A stretch of DNA of 64,000 bases from Thalassobacillus pellis (GCF_016908295.1 NZ_JAFBDO010000008.1:83727-147726); one strand, 5' to 3'. Positions 53,724 to 62,115 are shown, counted from the stretch's first letter. Translations and numbers: made by a program. Notes: a model not told the origin generated them from the sequence alone.

Positions 53724-54731
53724 TTAATAGTATGTTAATAGCTCTTCTATTGAAGTCATAATACCTGCATTTTTCAAACGGGCTTTTCTTTCTTTATATA
53801 AATCTTCTATCATCTCCCTCTTTTCAACCAACCTAGCGTGGTGTATTTTACGATGGCAGTTCGGACACAAAGCAATTATATTCGCTTTAACATCCACGGA
53901 ATAAGAATAGTTTTTCTGTTGAGATAGAGGAACTAAGTGATGGGCCTCAACAAAATGAGTCATTGTTGTTTTATTCAGGAATGTTTCATGCAATGGATCA
54001 ACTTCGCACTGAAAACCTCCGTCAATCAAGGCTCTTAACGCTTCCCCTGCATCTCTTGAATAGTTGCCTGTCCTTGAGTGATAAGTGGAAACCTCATGTA
54101 ATTCCTTAGGGACGTCTTCAGACGGCGGGTTAGGAGTAGCTTTTTCGATTTCCCTTTGATATTTCACATCATCTTCGACCTCTTCAGAAATAATCTGGCT
54201 ATACGCCTCTTCAGAAACTTCCTTTCCAGTTATCGAGCGAATAGCTGCTTCTACAGATCCGTATTGGCTCTCAGCATTGGTTATCCTTCTTTTAGATATC
54301 ATATTAAAGCTACGAGGAGCCGAGGTGTATCCGATAACTGGGTTGAAATCATCACAACTCATACTTATTCTTTCAACGTCCCCAAGGAAGTAAATAAACT
54401 CAAAAACTCCACTTTCTTCAGTCCATATGGCTTTGCCTAAATCTCTGTTCCTAGTCTTAAATAATACTGTGCCGATGAACGTGTATGTATTATCTGCGAA
54501 GAGCAGCACTTTGTCACCAGGCTTCATTTTCATCCATTTCCATTCGTTTCGTTTGGTGTCTCTGTTAGCGGTCCCCCAGATATTCACTCTCTCACTGTAC
54601 CCGTGTTGTGATAACCTATTAATTTCGTCACCATCTAAAAGGTGCTCTATATCTTCAATTCGCACCATATTGGAAATTGACTTCTCTATTTTCTTATACT
54701 CATTACCGATTGGCACAGTAAACCAATTCAT
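53724..54731 (-). CDS. PUA/EVE-like plus HNH endonuclease
   Basis: A 335-residue protein. The N-terminal 1-150 resembles a PUA/EVE-type fold that often reads modified bases (MKPGDKVLLFADNTYTFIGT, then FEFIYFLGDVERI). The C-terminal HNH domain (about 225-300) has Cys242, the catalytic pair in VEAHHLVPLS (His264-265), CPNC (279-282) and IHHA. This layout is typical of McrA-like, modification-dependent restriction enzymes. AAAGGAG precedes the ATG. It heads an operon with the SEFIR gene. Confidence 0.8.
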   Translation of the reverse strand: MNWFTVPIGNEYKKIEKSISNMVRIEDIEHLLDGDEINRLSQHGYSERVNIWGTANRDTKRNEWKWMKMKPGDKVLLFADNTYTFIGTVLFKTRNRDLGKAIWTEESGVFEFIYFLGDVERISMSCDDFNPVIGYTSAPRSFNMISKRRITNAESQYGSVEAAIRSITGKEVSEEAYSQIISEEVEDDVKYQREIEKATPNPPSEDVPKELHEVSTYHSRTGNYSRDAGEALRALIDGGFQCEVDPLHETFLNKTTMTHFVEAHHLVPLSQQKNYSYSVDVKANIIALCPNCHRKIHHARLVEKREMIEDLYKERKARLKNAGIMTSIEELLTYY

Positions 54732-55123
54732 CTAATTTTGTCTCCTTTTCGCAAACAATATGACAATTCTTGTATTATGAATGATATCACAAAACTGGAA
54801 ATTATTAATATTTTCACACCCTTAAACAGCCGGTTGAAATACGGTTATTTTATCGAATATTTACTATCGCTTTACGCTCTAGTACTTCACTGTCGTTCGT
54901 AGTCTATTTTTAATTCTATATCATTTCTCTCTAAGGAATTTCGTTAAAAAAGGCTCTATGACGGTCTTCAATGCGATGTACTAGCACATTAAAAGTGCTA
55001 AATATTTAAGTTCAGTAGCGATCTCTCTAAAGAAATTCACCCGTTTATGTACCGTTTTTCACTCTACTCGTGCTTACTACGTTGCAAGGGCAGCAAGCCC
55101 AACAACGAAAGGAGTCGAGGAGT
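54732..55123. other. Island non-coding region, candidate replication origin
   Basis: About 390 bases between the divergent HNH and ATPase genes. A 19-base motif recurs: TCTCTCTAAGGAATTTCGT (54926-54944) and TCTCTCTAAAGAAATTCAC (55022-55040). GTACTAGCACATTAAAAGTGCTAA contains an AGCAC/GTGCT inverted repeat. GTTG-N-GGGC...GCCC-AACAAC forms a hairpin in the ATPase leader. Repeats beside an origin-binding-type protein suggest an origin, without proof. Confidence 0.3.
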
Positions 55124-56338
55124 ATGCGAGAACAAGAAACGGAAATCACAGTAGTAGATTCGATAATGGGATCGGGGAAAACGTCGTGGGCGTTACAATA
55201 CATCAATGAAAGTAACGAGGATATGCGATTCATTTATATTACCCCGTACCTGAACGAAGTGGAACGTGTAAGAAAAACGGTCAATAATCGTACATTCCAC
55301 ACGCCTAATAACGCTAATTACGAAGGTCGAAAACTTCGAAGCTTAAAGGAATTAGTCGTATCTGGTCACGATATTTGTGCGACACACTCTCTTTTTCAAA
55401 CGGCTGATGACGAATTATTAGAGTTACTAATCGATGCGGGTTATACGCTGATTTTAGACGAGGTTATGAACGTTATAGAAAAGGCACCTCTTTCGCAATC
55501 AGATATAAAAACCCTGAATAAAGGAGAAAACATCGTTACTGAGGGGAACTCTGTGAAATGGATTAACGAAGAGTACAACGATGGCCGTTTTAGCGACATT
55601 AAACGATTAGCCAAAGCTGGGAACCTCTTGGTACATCGAGAAAAGTTTTTCTTATGGGCGTTGCCTGCGAAGATATTCGAAGCCTTCGATGATGTATTTG
55701 TTCTTACCTACCTTTTTGACGCTCAGATTCAACGTTATTATTACGACCTTCACGGAATTAGTTACCGATATAAGTCCGTCACCAAAAACGACGGTAGCTA
55801 TCAACTGAAAGGCCACGACAGCAAAGACGAAAATAGAACGGAATTAATGAAGCTAATCGACCTTTACGAGGGACCGTTGAATGAGGTAGGTAAACGGCCA
55901 AATGCGTTTAGTGCTACATGGCTTCGAAATACAAATACGATCAAGCGAGAACGTATTAAGAAAGATCTGTATAACTACTTAAGAAATCAACGCAATGCTA
56001 AAAGCCACGAAATTCTATGGACAACTATTAAAGATGTTAAAGACAAGGTTAAAGGACGTGGATATGCGAAATCTTTTGCATCATGCAACCTTCGTGCAAC
56101 TAACGAATACCAAGATCGCCATGCTTTAGCGTTTTTATATAACCGTTATTTAAACCCTTTAGAACAAGCATTCTTCCAAGACAACGGAGTAAGAATTAAT
56201 CAAGAACTTCTAGCAGTTTCAGATCTAATCCAATGGGTATGGAGGTCACGAATAAGAAATAATGAACCGATCTCATTGTTTTTACCTTCGAGTAGGATGC
56301 GTAAGTTACTCAAAAAATGGGCAGCTTATGAAATTTAG
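55124..56338 (+). CDS. P-loop ATPase resembling origin-binding helicases
   Basis: A 404-residue protein. Walker A is SIMGSGKTSWALQ (residues 13-25) and Walker B TLILDEVMNVIE (109-119). FIYITPYLNEVERV matches helicase motif Ia. A C-terminal LIQWVWRSRIRNNEPISLFL block resembles motif VI of herpes UL9-like origin-binding helicases that occur in phages and plasmids. The start at 55124 follows AAAGGAG. A frame start at 55070 is rejected. It may unwind the island's origin. Confidence 0.7.
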   Translation: MREQETEITVVDSIMGSGKTSWALQYINESNEDMRFIYITPYLNEVERVRKTVNNRTFHTPNNANYEGRKLRSLKELVVSGHDICATHSLFQTADDELLELLIDAGYTLILDEVMNVIEKAPLSQSDIKTLNKGENIVTEGNSVKWINEEYNDGRFSDIKRLAKAGNLLVHREKFFLWALPAKIFEAFDDVFVLTYLFDAQIQRYYYDLHGISYRYKSVTKNDGSYQLKGHDSKDENRTELMKLIDLYEGPLNEVGKRPNAFSATWLRNTNTIKRERIKKDLYNYLRNQRNAKSHEILWTTIKDVKDKVKGRGYAKSFASCNLRATNEYQDRHALAFLYNRYLNPLEQAFFQDNGVRINQELLAVSDLIQWVWRSRIRNNEPISLFLPSSRMRKLLKKWAAYEI

Positions 56339-56670
56339 TATCTAATACAAATTCAATTCCTACAGTCCTCTATTATAGTAGAGGGGGGGATATGTCACTT
56401 CTTAACACGATAATCTCTTTTTTAGAGTTCGCTTATTAGCGTTCTCTTTTTTTATTTTTTCTTAAATTATGTACTGTTTTTAACCAGTAGAGTGCTTACT
56501 TAGGTGAGAGGGAGTTACAAAATATTTAATTATGAAAGGATGTGAATGACCTCCTTTCCTTTCGTTCAGTCTCAGGCCTTTCTAAACTCCCTCCCTACTA
56601 AAATAGATTATTTAAATTAAACGGTTTTTTTCATATAGAGATTCCGTATATAACCTGTAAGGAGGTAAGC
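56339..56670. other. Island intergenic region with terminator and nested inverted repeats
   Basis: An imperfect hairpin AGAG..CGC/GCG..CTCT followed by T-rich sequence (56425-56460) probably ends the ATPase mRNA. Then GAGGGAGTT (56507-56515) and AACTCCCTC (56586-56594) enclose GAAAGGA (56535-56541) and TCCTTTC (56553-56559), a nested cruciform of about 90 bases. It could be a lagging-strand origin or regulatory RNA. Confidence 0.4.
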
Positions 56671-56910
56671 ATGAGAAATAAAGCATGTAATTTAGGATCA
56701 ATACCTAACAACTGTCGTAAGGCCTATTCACAAGAAATACGCAATATGAGTGAAAAGCTTAAAGAAGAAGCTGCTGACCTAGCAGTAAACAACTGTGCGT
56801 CTTATGTAGATGGAGAGTGTGTTATTAAAGGAGGTCTTTGCAAATACGAAACAGAGCTTCCTATAGGGGCAACATGGAAACATCAGTACTCCCTCAAGAC
56901 AAAGATCTAG
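56671..56910 (+). CDS. Unrecognised small cysteine-containing island protein
   Basis: Encodes 79 residues with five cysteines (6, 15, 42, 50 and 57), the last three in NNCASYVDGECVIKGGLCKY, a spacing that could bind metal. A helical stretch (EIRNMSEKLKEEAADLA) precedes them. No family is recognised. TAAGGAGG precedes the ATG. Confidence 0.6.
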   Translation: MRNKACNLGSIPNNCRKAYSQEIRNMSEKLKEEAADLAVNNCASYVDGECVIKGGLCKYETELPIGATWKHQYSLKTKI

Positions 56911-56985
56911 AGCAACGTTATAAGGCAGCTATACCTATTACCGGTAAGTTAGCAACTTAAAATTTTAATAAAGGAGAGTTCAATT

Positions 56986-57705
56986 ATGAAAATAGACAAG
57001 CTTAAGCAATCAGTAAATAAAGTACAAACTATCCGAGGTGAAACAGCCAAACTAAGTCGAGAGTTACTCGAGGAATTTCAAGATAAGAGATCAGTAATAA
57101 GCTATGATAGAGACTTAAGCCACACCGGGAAAACGAAGAAAATAAATGAGCTACAAACATTCTATGAAAAGAAGGTACTAAAATTAGCTCTAAAACTTCA
57201 AAATCAAGAAAAAGAAGTCTTAACTAATGCGAGGAATGAAGCTGAAAGAATCTTAACGGAAAAACTCCCTTCAGTCGATAAACAAAAGCGAGAACTTTTC
57301 GTTCAAAATGTCGACGAGTTAAAAGGCAAGGCACTATTTGCTACTAGCGTAGATACAGCTACTAAAGCTTTACAAGAGATAGTCGATACAGCTGATGAAC
57401 CTGCATTGGCGTACGAAGTAAAGTCAGACGTAATGGAAATATCTAAGCATTTACTAGAACACGGTAATTCCAGTGATGGTAAATCATTGCGTTTAACACT
57501 CAGCCAGATATATCAGGAAGTAAACGAAGCTGCACTCCCGGACGGTACGAATGAAGCCAGAGAGGCTATCGAATTTATAAATCAACTATCACACACACCA
57601 ATGTTCTCCGGATTAGAAAAGCGGGCGTTCAAGGAAATTAGTCCGTTGGCAAACCATTATATTAATAATGCGGAAAGCTACTTTAAAAAGTATAGTGAGG
57701 AGTAA
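56986..57705 (+). CDS. Unrecognised helical island protein
   Basis: A 239-residue, highly charged, almost entirely helical protein with likely coiled coil at residues 1-110 (KKINELQTFYEKKVLKLALK) and no hydrophobic segment. No domain is recognised. Scaffold-like or DNA-packaging roles would be guesses. AAGGAGAG precedes the ATG; a strong terminator follows. Confidence 0.6.
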   Translation: MKIDKLKQSVNKVQTIRGETAKLSRELLEEFQDKRSVISYDRDLSHTGKTKKINELQTFYEKKVLKLALKLQNQEKEVLTNARNEAERILTEKLPSVDKQKRELFVQNVDELKGKALFATSVDTATKALQEIVDTADEPALAYEVKSDVMEISKHLLEHGNSSDGKSLRLTLSQIYQEVNEAALPDGTNEAREAIEFINQLSHTPMFSGLEKRAFKEISPLANHYINNAESYFKKYSEE

Positions 57706-57721
57706 TTATCACCTCCTATTT

Positions 57722-57762
57722 TATGAGGAGACGGGATCTCACCGTCTTCCTCTTTTCACCAT
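57722..57762 (+). terminator. Terminator after the helical island gene
   Basis: GAGGAGACGGG pairs with CCGTCTTCCTC and is followed by TTTT. Confidence 0.8.
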
Positions 57763-57821
57763 AGTATATAAGTAACCTACATTTATAGGAGATTACATAA
57801 TTTAGAATAGTTGTTATTATT

Positions 57822-59852
57822 TCAATCTCTACAGGCTTTTAAATAAAAACCAAATGTTTGTTCTGCATCAGTTAATGAGCCTATAGCATAATACCCCTCT
57901 TTAGTAGAACCAATACAACCAATCAAAGGAGAAGAAAGAAAGTCTAACATTTGTTCTATTTCTTCTAAGGTTGGAGAAGAAGTAAAGTGCAAATGATTTT
58001 TTAATAGCAAGTAAATCTCCCTAGGCTGCATGATGCCTTCAGTAAGTGGGTCTTCACTCTCCTCTGATAGACATCTCATGAGGGCTCTAAGTAGATCTCC
58101 GTCCCTAACAACCTTACTCCTGTTATCTTCTAAAACTTTTGTATCAACAATGCCTTTTTGGTTAAATATCTTTTTATATGAGTCAGATTTTAAAGGTACT
58201 TCGAGGTGCATTTTAATTAGGGATTCTAACTCTTCAATGTTTAAAAGTGCTACATTGTGCTTAGTTGCCCTGTTTATTAATCTTTCTCCTTGAAATTCAC
58301 GTCCTACGACTAATGAAAAATCGGCATTGTGCTTCTTTCTGTGATCGACTAGTGTATCAAAATTTATATGGCTTTCAGAAATCGCACCACTATAAGTGGT
58401 TTTTGCATCTACTGCAACTATATAAGCAAATTTAGGTGAAGTTGGTGCTTGAAGAAGAATATCAGTCTTGCCAGAACCACCTAGCCACTCTGCCTTAAAA
58501 CCTAACAAGGTAAATGCATTTTTTAATGCTTCTTCAAAACGATCGGGATTGGAAGAATCTCTAGAAGACATACGAATTTCATTTAAAAGTGCTTCTATTC
58601 CAGTAGGATTTTTAATTTCATTTTCTGTGCTTTGTTGTTGTATACTTCTATCTTCAGTTGAAACAATATATGGTTTAAGGTTCTCATAAAAGTTTTCCCC
58701 TCTTTTAGTTAAACAATATAAATTCACACCAGTTTCCTGAATAAGTTTTGCGTTTTTTAGAATATGAAGCCTTTTATTAACCTCTGAAGATTTCTCACTA
58801 GGGAAACCGTGAGAAACCTTACCAATTACAGCTAACTGTTTTACACTTAAGTCTTCTTTTTTTAGTTCTTCTAGGATCTCAAAGGTAAAGTTGAATTTAT
58901 GATTTATACAACAGGCAAAGTCTAATTCAAAATTATCAGAAGGAAACTTTCTTCCTAGGTCACTTGTTTGGAATAAAGTTTTCGTCTTTCTCTCAACAAA
59001 ATCCAAATTTACCAGACTCGAAATAAATGCCCTAGTTGAAGATTCAGATATACCAAATGTAGAAGATGAGTATTCAATTACCGTAGATATATCAGTAGGA
59101 TTATTCATCATAAGTAAATAATCCAAAATTGTATTATGGACCGTTTGAAAGCTACCTGGGAAATAACCTATCCCTGTTTTTCTTTTACCCGCATCCTTCT
59201 CTATCTCTTTACACATATCCCACGCCCATGGTGAGATAGGCACCTCTGTTTCATTTATTGTAGGATCAGTAAAAGTTTCAAGATCCTCAGGTTTATGATA
59301 ACTCACTGTTGAAATAAAGCCTTCACCTAGATCAGTAAGAAAATAGTTACCTGAAAAGTCCTCATAATTAATTAAATTTAGATCCTTTAACCACTTAAGT
59401 CTACTAAGAACTTCATTTTTACTTTTCCAATTCAACCTATACTCATTAGTCGCAACTTGTAAAATATCTCTTATTTTTTTTGGCTCATCTTTAATAAGAG
59501 CAAGAATCTCAGCGAAAAACTTTATGTTCCCGTTCAAAAAAGCCGCCAAATATAAGTCATCCTGTGTTTCCAGCCATTTCTCAGCCTCTTTAGAGATTAT
59601 CCACCCTGAGGGTTCCTTTATTAAGAAGCCTGAGGGGCGTAACCTTATATATAAATCCTCTAAGGAGACTTTACGCTTACTACCTGATATTTTCGCTAAA
59701 GTATTAAGAGGAGTATTATTTTTTAAAGCAGTCAGGATATACTTTAAAGATTCTTGGTAACCTACATCCCCTCTAGGTATATTTGGCATTGCGAAAACCT
59801 TAGTATCCCAGCTCCGTGATGCAGGGTATTCAGAAATACTTATTGATGTCAT
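57822..59852 (-). CDS. Winged-helix protein with FokI-like nuclease domain
   Basis: A 676-residue protein. Residues 1-400 hold several winged-helix-like units (for example LKWLKDLNLINYEDFSGNYF and LHILKNAKLIQETGVNLYCL). Residues about 430-550 match a FokI cleavage domain: LGFKAEWLGGSGKTDILL then YIVAVDAKTTYSG, giving Asp464 and D482-x-K484 with FokI-like spacing. A further 120 residues follow. FokI is 583 residues with its nuclease at the end, so the extra tail is unusual. No methyltransferase is adjacent. CGGAGG precedes the ATG. Confidence 0.75.
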   Translation of the reverse strand: MTSISISEYPASRSWDTKVFAMPNIPRGDVGYQESLKYILTALKNNTPLNTLAKISGSKRKVSLEDLYIRLRPSGFLIKEPSGWIISKEAEKWLETQDDLYLAAFLNGNIKFFAEILALIKDEPKKIRDILQVATNEYRLNWKSKNEVLSRLKWLKDLNLINYEDFSGNYFLTDLGEGFISTVSYHKPEDLETFTDPTINETEVPISPWAWDMCKEIEKDAGKRKTGIGYFPGSFQTVHNTILDYLLMMNNPTDISTVIEYSSSTFGISESSTRAFISSLVNLDFVERKTKTLFQTSDLGRKFPSDNFELDFACCINHKFNFTFEILEELKKEDLSVKQLAVIGKVSHGFPSEKSSEVNKRLHILKNAKLIQETGVNLYCLTKRGENFYENLKPYIVSTEDRSIQQQSTENEIKNPTGIEALLNEIRMSSRDSSNPDRFEEALKNAFTLLGFKAEWLGGSGKTDILLQAPTSPKFAYIVAVDAKTTYSGAISESHINFDTLVDHRKKHNADFSLVVGREFQGERLINRATKHNVALLNIEELESLIKMHLEVPLKSDSYKKIFNQKGIVDTKVLEDNRSKVVRDGDLLRALMRCLSEESEDPLTEGIMQPREIYLLLKNHLHFTSSPTLEEIEQMLDFLSSPLIGCIGSTKEGYYAIGSLTDAEQTFGFYLKACRD

Positions 59853-60005
59853 ATGGTATTAACCTCCGTGAAACACTTATATTAATAAGTCAATTTTACC
59901 ACTCTTCACTTGTTGATTACATATAACATCAGTAGCATTCTTTATAGGGAAGTATATAAACTAAATATAAAAAATAAGAATCATTATATACTTTCGGATT
60001 ATTTT

Positions 60006-60752
60006 CTAGTACATTTCGGCAATTGAAAGCCAAATAGCTTTCCTCGTTGCTTTTTGCCATGCTACATATAAATACCCCGACAAATTTCGTACTCCTCCCG
60101 CCTTATATTTACGAATAACTCTTAAGAAAGCATCTATGAATAATTGTGAATTATTCTCTATACGTATATGACGATTTACATTCGCCTTAGCACGCAGTAA
60201 GATTCCATAAATGCGATATAGTTCGTTTACATTGAAAAACGCAGACAAGGTATTGAAAATTACTGTTGGCATTGTCCCTCTTAAACTTTCAACAGGTATA
60301 TTCGTATCTTGTATTGTATTATTACGCTTAATAGGATTGGCGGTTTCTTTCTGCTTTTCGTGGGTCACATCGCTTGTCTGCGTTAGGATTTCGTTGTTAG
60401 AGCAATGCGACACTTTCGATACGTCATTATGAGGTAATATGCGATAAATGTTCGCACCCTTACCTCCAGATCTAGACCTTACCGTGTTTATTCGTTCTAT
60501 TACTCCTAAACGTTCAAGAACGTTAATAGATCGCTCTATTGTTCGCTTGGATTTTCGGAGACCATTCGCTATTGTATCGGTTTTAAGATGGCTAGCACCT
60601 AGAAACTTCACCGAGTATTGCGAAAGAAACTGCAAAAGTTTTCTTTGGGTCTCATTCATATCATACTTATGTAAATTGGTATGGTGTTTAACGTGATAAT
60701 TCAGCTCTTGAACACTACTAAACGAGCTATATTCAGCTAAATATATTGTCAA
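60006..60752 (-). CDS. Winged-helix replication-initiator-like protein
   Basis: A 248-residue protein. A helix-turn-helix/winged-helix segment spans about residues 35-105 (LKTDTIANGLRKSKRTIERS, LERLGVIERINTVRSRSGGK), followed by a linker and a C-terminal helical domain ending in LSGYLYVAWQKATRKA. Such proteins are common on Bacillus plasmids and integrative elements, where a replication or regulatory role is assumed. A TTG start at 60750-60752, eight bases after GGAGG, is preferred over upstream frame starts. Confidence 0.6.
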   Translation of the reverse strand: MTIYLAEYSSFSSVQELNYHVKHHTNLHKYDMNETQRKLLQFLSQYSVKFLGASHLKTDTIANGLRKSKRTIERSINVLERLGVIERINTVRSRSGGKGANIYRILPHNDVSKVSHCSNNEILTQTSDVTHEKQKETANPIKRNNTIQDTNIPVESLRGTMPTVIFNTLSAFFNVNELYRIYGILLRAKANVNRHIRIENNSQLFIDAFLRVIRKYKAGGVRNLSGYLYVAWQKATRKAIWLSIAEMY

Positions 60753-60758
60753 TGTTAT

Positions 60759-60782
60759 GTCCTCCAACTCTTGAGGACGCAA
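60759..60782 (-). promoter_or_regulatory. Ribosome-site-sequestering hairpin of the initiator gene
   Basis: On the minus strand GTCCTC and GAGGAC form a perfect 6-bp stem that buries the GGAGG ribosome site. The upstream TTGCGTCC overlaps the left arm and can pair instead with GGACGCAA at 60895-60902 in the far leader, which would free the site. Confidence 0.45.
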
Positions 60783-60822
60783 TAATGAACATATGTTTTT
60801 TGCAAGAGTATATTACACACAC

Positions 60823-60910
60823 TTGTCCCTATAACATTTTTTCGATAGACTGGTCTCATAGGCATTGAGGGCGTATATCGAACTTTGGTTCGGTTGCGTC
60901 CTTTTTTTTG
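60823..60910 (+). ncRNA. Candidate antisense RNA to the initiator leader
   Basis: A promoter (TTGTCC, 17 bases, TAGACT, 60823-60851) and a strong terminator are both on the plus strand. GGGCGTA(T)ATCGAAC pairs with GTTCGGTTGCGTCC with one bulged base, then eight T residues follow. The RNA of about 52 bases would be fully complementary to the initiator mRNA leader and would mask the GGACGCAA element. No plus-strand gene precedes it. This layout resembles antisense copy control of plasmids. Confidence 0.45.
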
Positions 60911-60911
60911 T

Positions 60912-61874
60912 TTAATCAATAAAGCGTAAAGGCGAAAAACTACGATGATTGTCACGAACTTCAGTGCTAAACATATTTACATAAGTCCGCACCATTTCCA
61001 TCGAAGAATGGCCTAATAGCTTTTGGAGGTCGAATATACTTGCCCCCTGTTCGACGCAATATTTAGCAAATGTATGACGAAAAGTATGTGCACTTACACG
61101 TACATTATTTATCTTAGCTAGTTCTCCATACTGACGAAGTCTTGTGTATAACTGTCTTCTTGATAGTGGAGTGTCATCAACTGTTATAAATATCCTTCTT
61201 GTTTCCACCACACCCCTAAGAGCCAACCAACGATCAAGTGACTTTCTCATTTTTGCAGTAAAGGGTACTAACCTTTGACGATGATTTTTTGTATGACGTA
61301 TTACTATCATTGAGTCCTCCCAACGAATATCATCAACGTTGAGATTCACACATTCATTAGCTCTTATGCCAGTCTCCAAAAGGAGTAACATGATTGTATA
61401 ATCCCTGACGCCAGTGAATGTTTTAAAATTCACCTGCTTAAGTAAATGATTTATCTGTGTTTTTGAAAATGTCTCTACAACTTCTCTTCTATTAGAAAGC
61501 AGCTGCAACTCACTTACAGGATTCAACTCAATATGCTCGTACTTATACAGATAGTTAAAGAATGCCCTGATTGCACGAAGTCTTGTATTAATTGAAGAAG
61601 TCTTTAAACCTTGTTTTATGGAGTATTGTATAAAGTTTTTTTGTATTATCGACTTGGTTATATTGTTTGGAGTGGGATCAATATTTTGCTCTGTCAGAAC
61701 TTTTTTAAAAGCTTGAAGCTCATTACGATAATAACGTTGAGTGTCTGGTCTTAAATTACGTAAATCGCAATCATCAAGAAAAATATCGAATAAGTTTTCG
61801 AAAGGAATCGGCTGAATATTACCGTTAATAAGATCAACCTGTTGCGAGGATAAATAGTTTTGCCGTCTTGCCAT
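60912..61874 (-). CDS. XerC/D-like tyrosine recombinase (island integrase)
   Basis: A 320-residue recombinase. A SAM-like core-binding domain (about 22-115, FLDDCDLRNLRPDTQRYYRN) is followed by the catalytic domain with Arg171 (ETGIRANECV), Lys196, H263-x-x-R266 (SAHTFRH), His289 (LLGHSS) and Tyr298. The set is complete. It lacks the arm-binding domain seen in the other integrase, as is normal for Xer-like enzymes. It sits at the border facing the tRNA cluster, as expected for an island integrase. Confidence 0.9.
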   Translation of the reverse strand: MARRQNYLSSQQVDLINGNIQPIPFENLFDIFLDDCDLRNLRPDTQRYYRNELQAFKKVLTEQNIDPTPNNITKSIIQKNFIQYSIKQGLKTSSINTRLRAIRAFFNYLYKYEHIELNPVSELQLLSNRREVVETFSKTQINHLLKQVNFKTFTGVRDYTIMLLLLETGIRANECVNLNVDDIRWEDSMIVIRHTKNHRQRLVPFTAKMRKSLDRWLALRGVVETRRIFITVDDTPLSRRQLYTRLRQYGELAKINNVRVSAHTFRHTFAKYCVEQGASIFDLQKLLGHSSMEMVRTYVNMFSTEVRDNHRSFSPLRFID

Positions 61875-61968
61875 TATTAACGCCTCCTACGAAACGTAAC
61901 CGTTGAAGGGGATCACACACGATTTAACGTATACGACTATTGCGTGGTAATTCAGATGTTTACGCATA

Positions 61969-62001
61969 GAAAAAACGCTCCCTACCGAAGTAGAGAACGT
62001 T
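61969..62001 (-). terminator. Terminator of the rRNA-tRNA operon
   Basis: On the minus strand AACGTTCTCTAC, a TTCG loop and GTAGGGAGCGTT form a 12-bp stem followed by six T residues. It lies about 30 bases after the last tRNA and is intact, so the island border is to its left. Confidence 0.92.
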
Positions 62002-62033
62002 GATATCTCGCCCATTAAGGGCTTTTCTTTTAG

Positions 62034-62115
62034 TACCGGTGGCCGGGGTCGAACCGGCACTCCCGAAGGAACACGATTTTGAGTCGTGCGCGTCTGCCAA
62101 TTCCGCCACACCGGC
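62034..62115 (-). tRNA. tRNA-Leu(CAA)
   Basis: Cloverleaf with long variable arm and anticodon loop CTCAAAA. The acceptor stem GCCGGTG pairs with CACCGGT. The 3' CCA is not encoded (CTA follows the discriminator), unlike the other 14 tRNAs here. Confidence 0.95.

Larger units (their letters stand above)
52380..61960. mobile_element. Plasmid-like integrative island with defence cargo
   Basis: The left border lies where the germination B gene breaks (about 52380), and the right border lies between the integrase and the rRNA/tRNA terminator (61875-61973). The island carries an integrase at its right end, an initiator-like protein, an origin-binding-type ATPase, two unrecognised genes and three nuclease/effector genes. 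I found no flanking direct repeat, so borders are approximate, and deletion or rearrangement next to an older insertion is possible. Confidence 0.6.

Noticed and set aside
57822..59852. Type I or III restriction subunit
   Set aside because: No helicase motifs and no neighbouring modification or specificity genes; the nuclease motif matches FokI-like domains better.
62034..62115. tRNA-Leu 3' end as the island's attachment site
   Set aside because: An intact operon terminator separates the tRNA from the integrase, and no copy of the tRNA 3' end was found at the left border near 52380.
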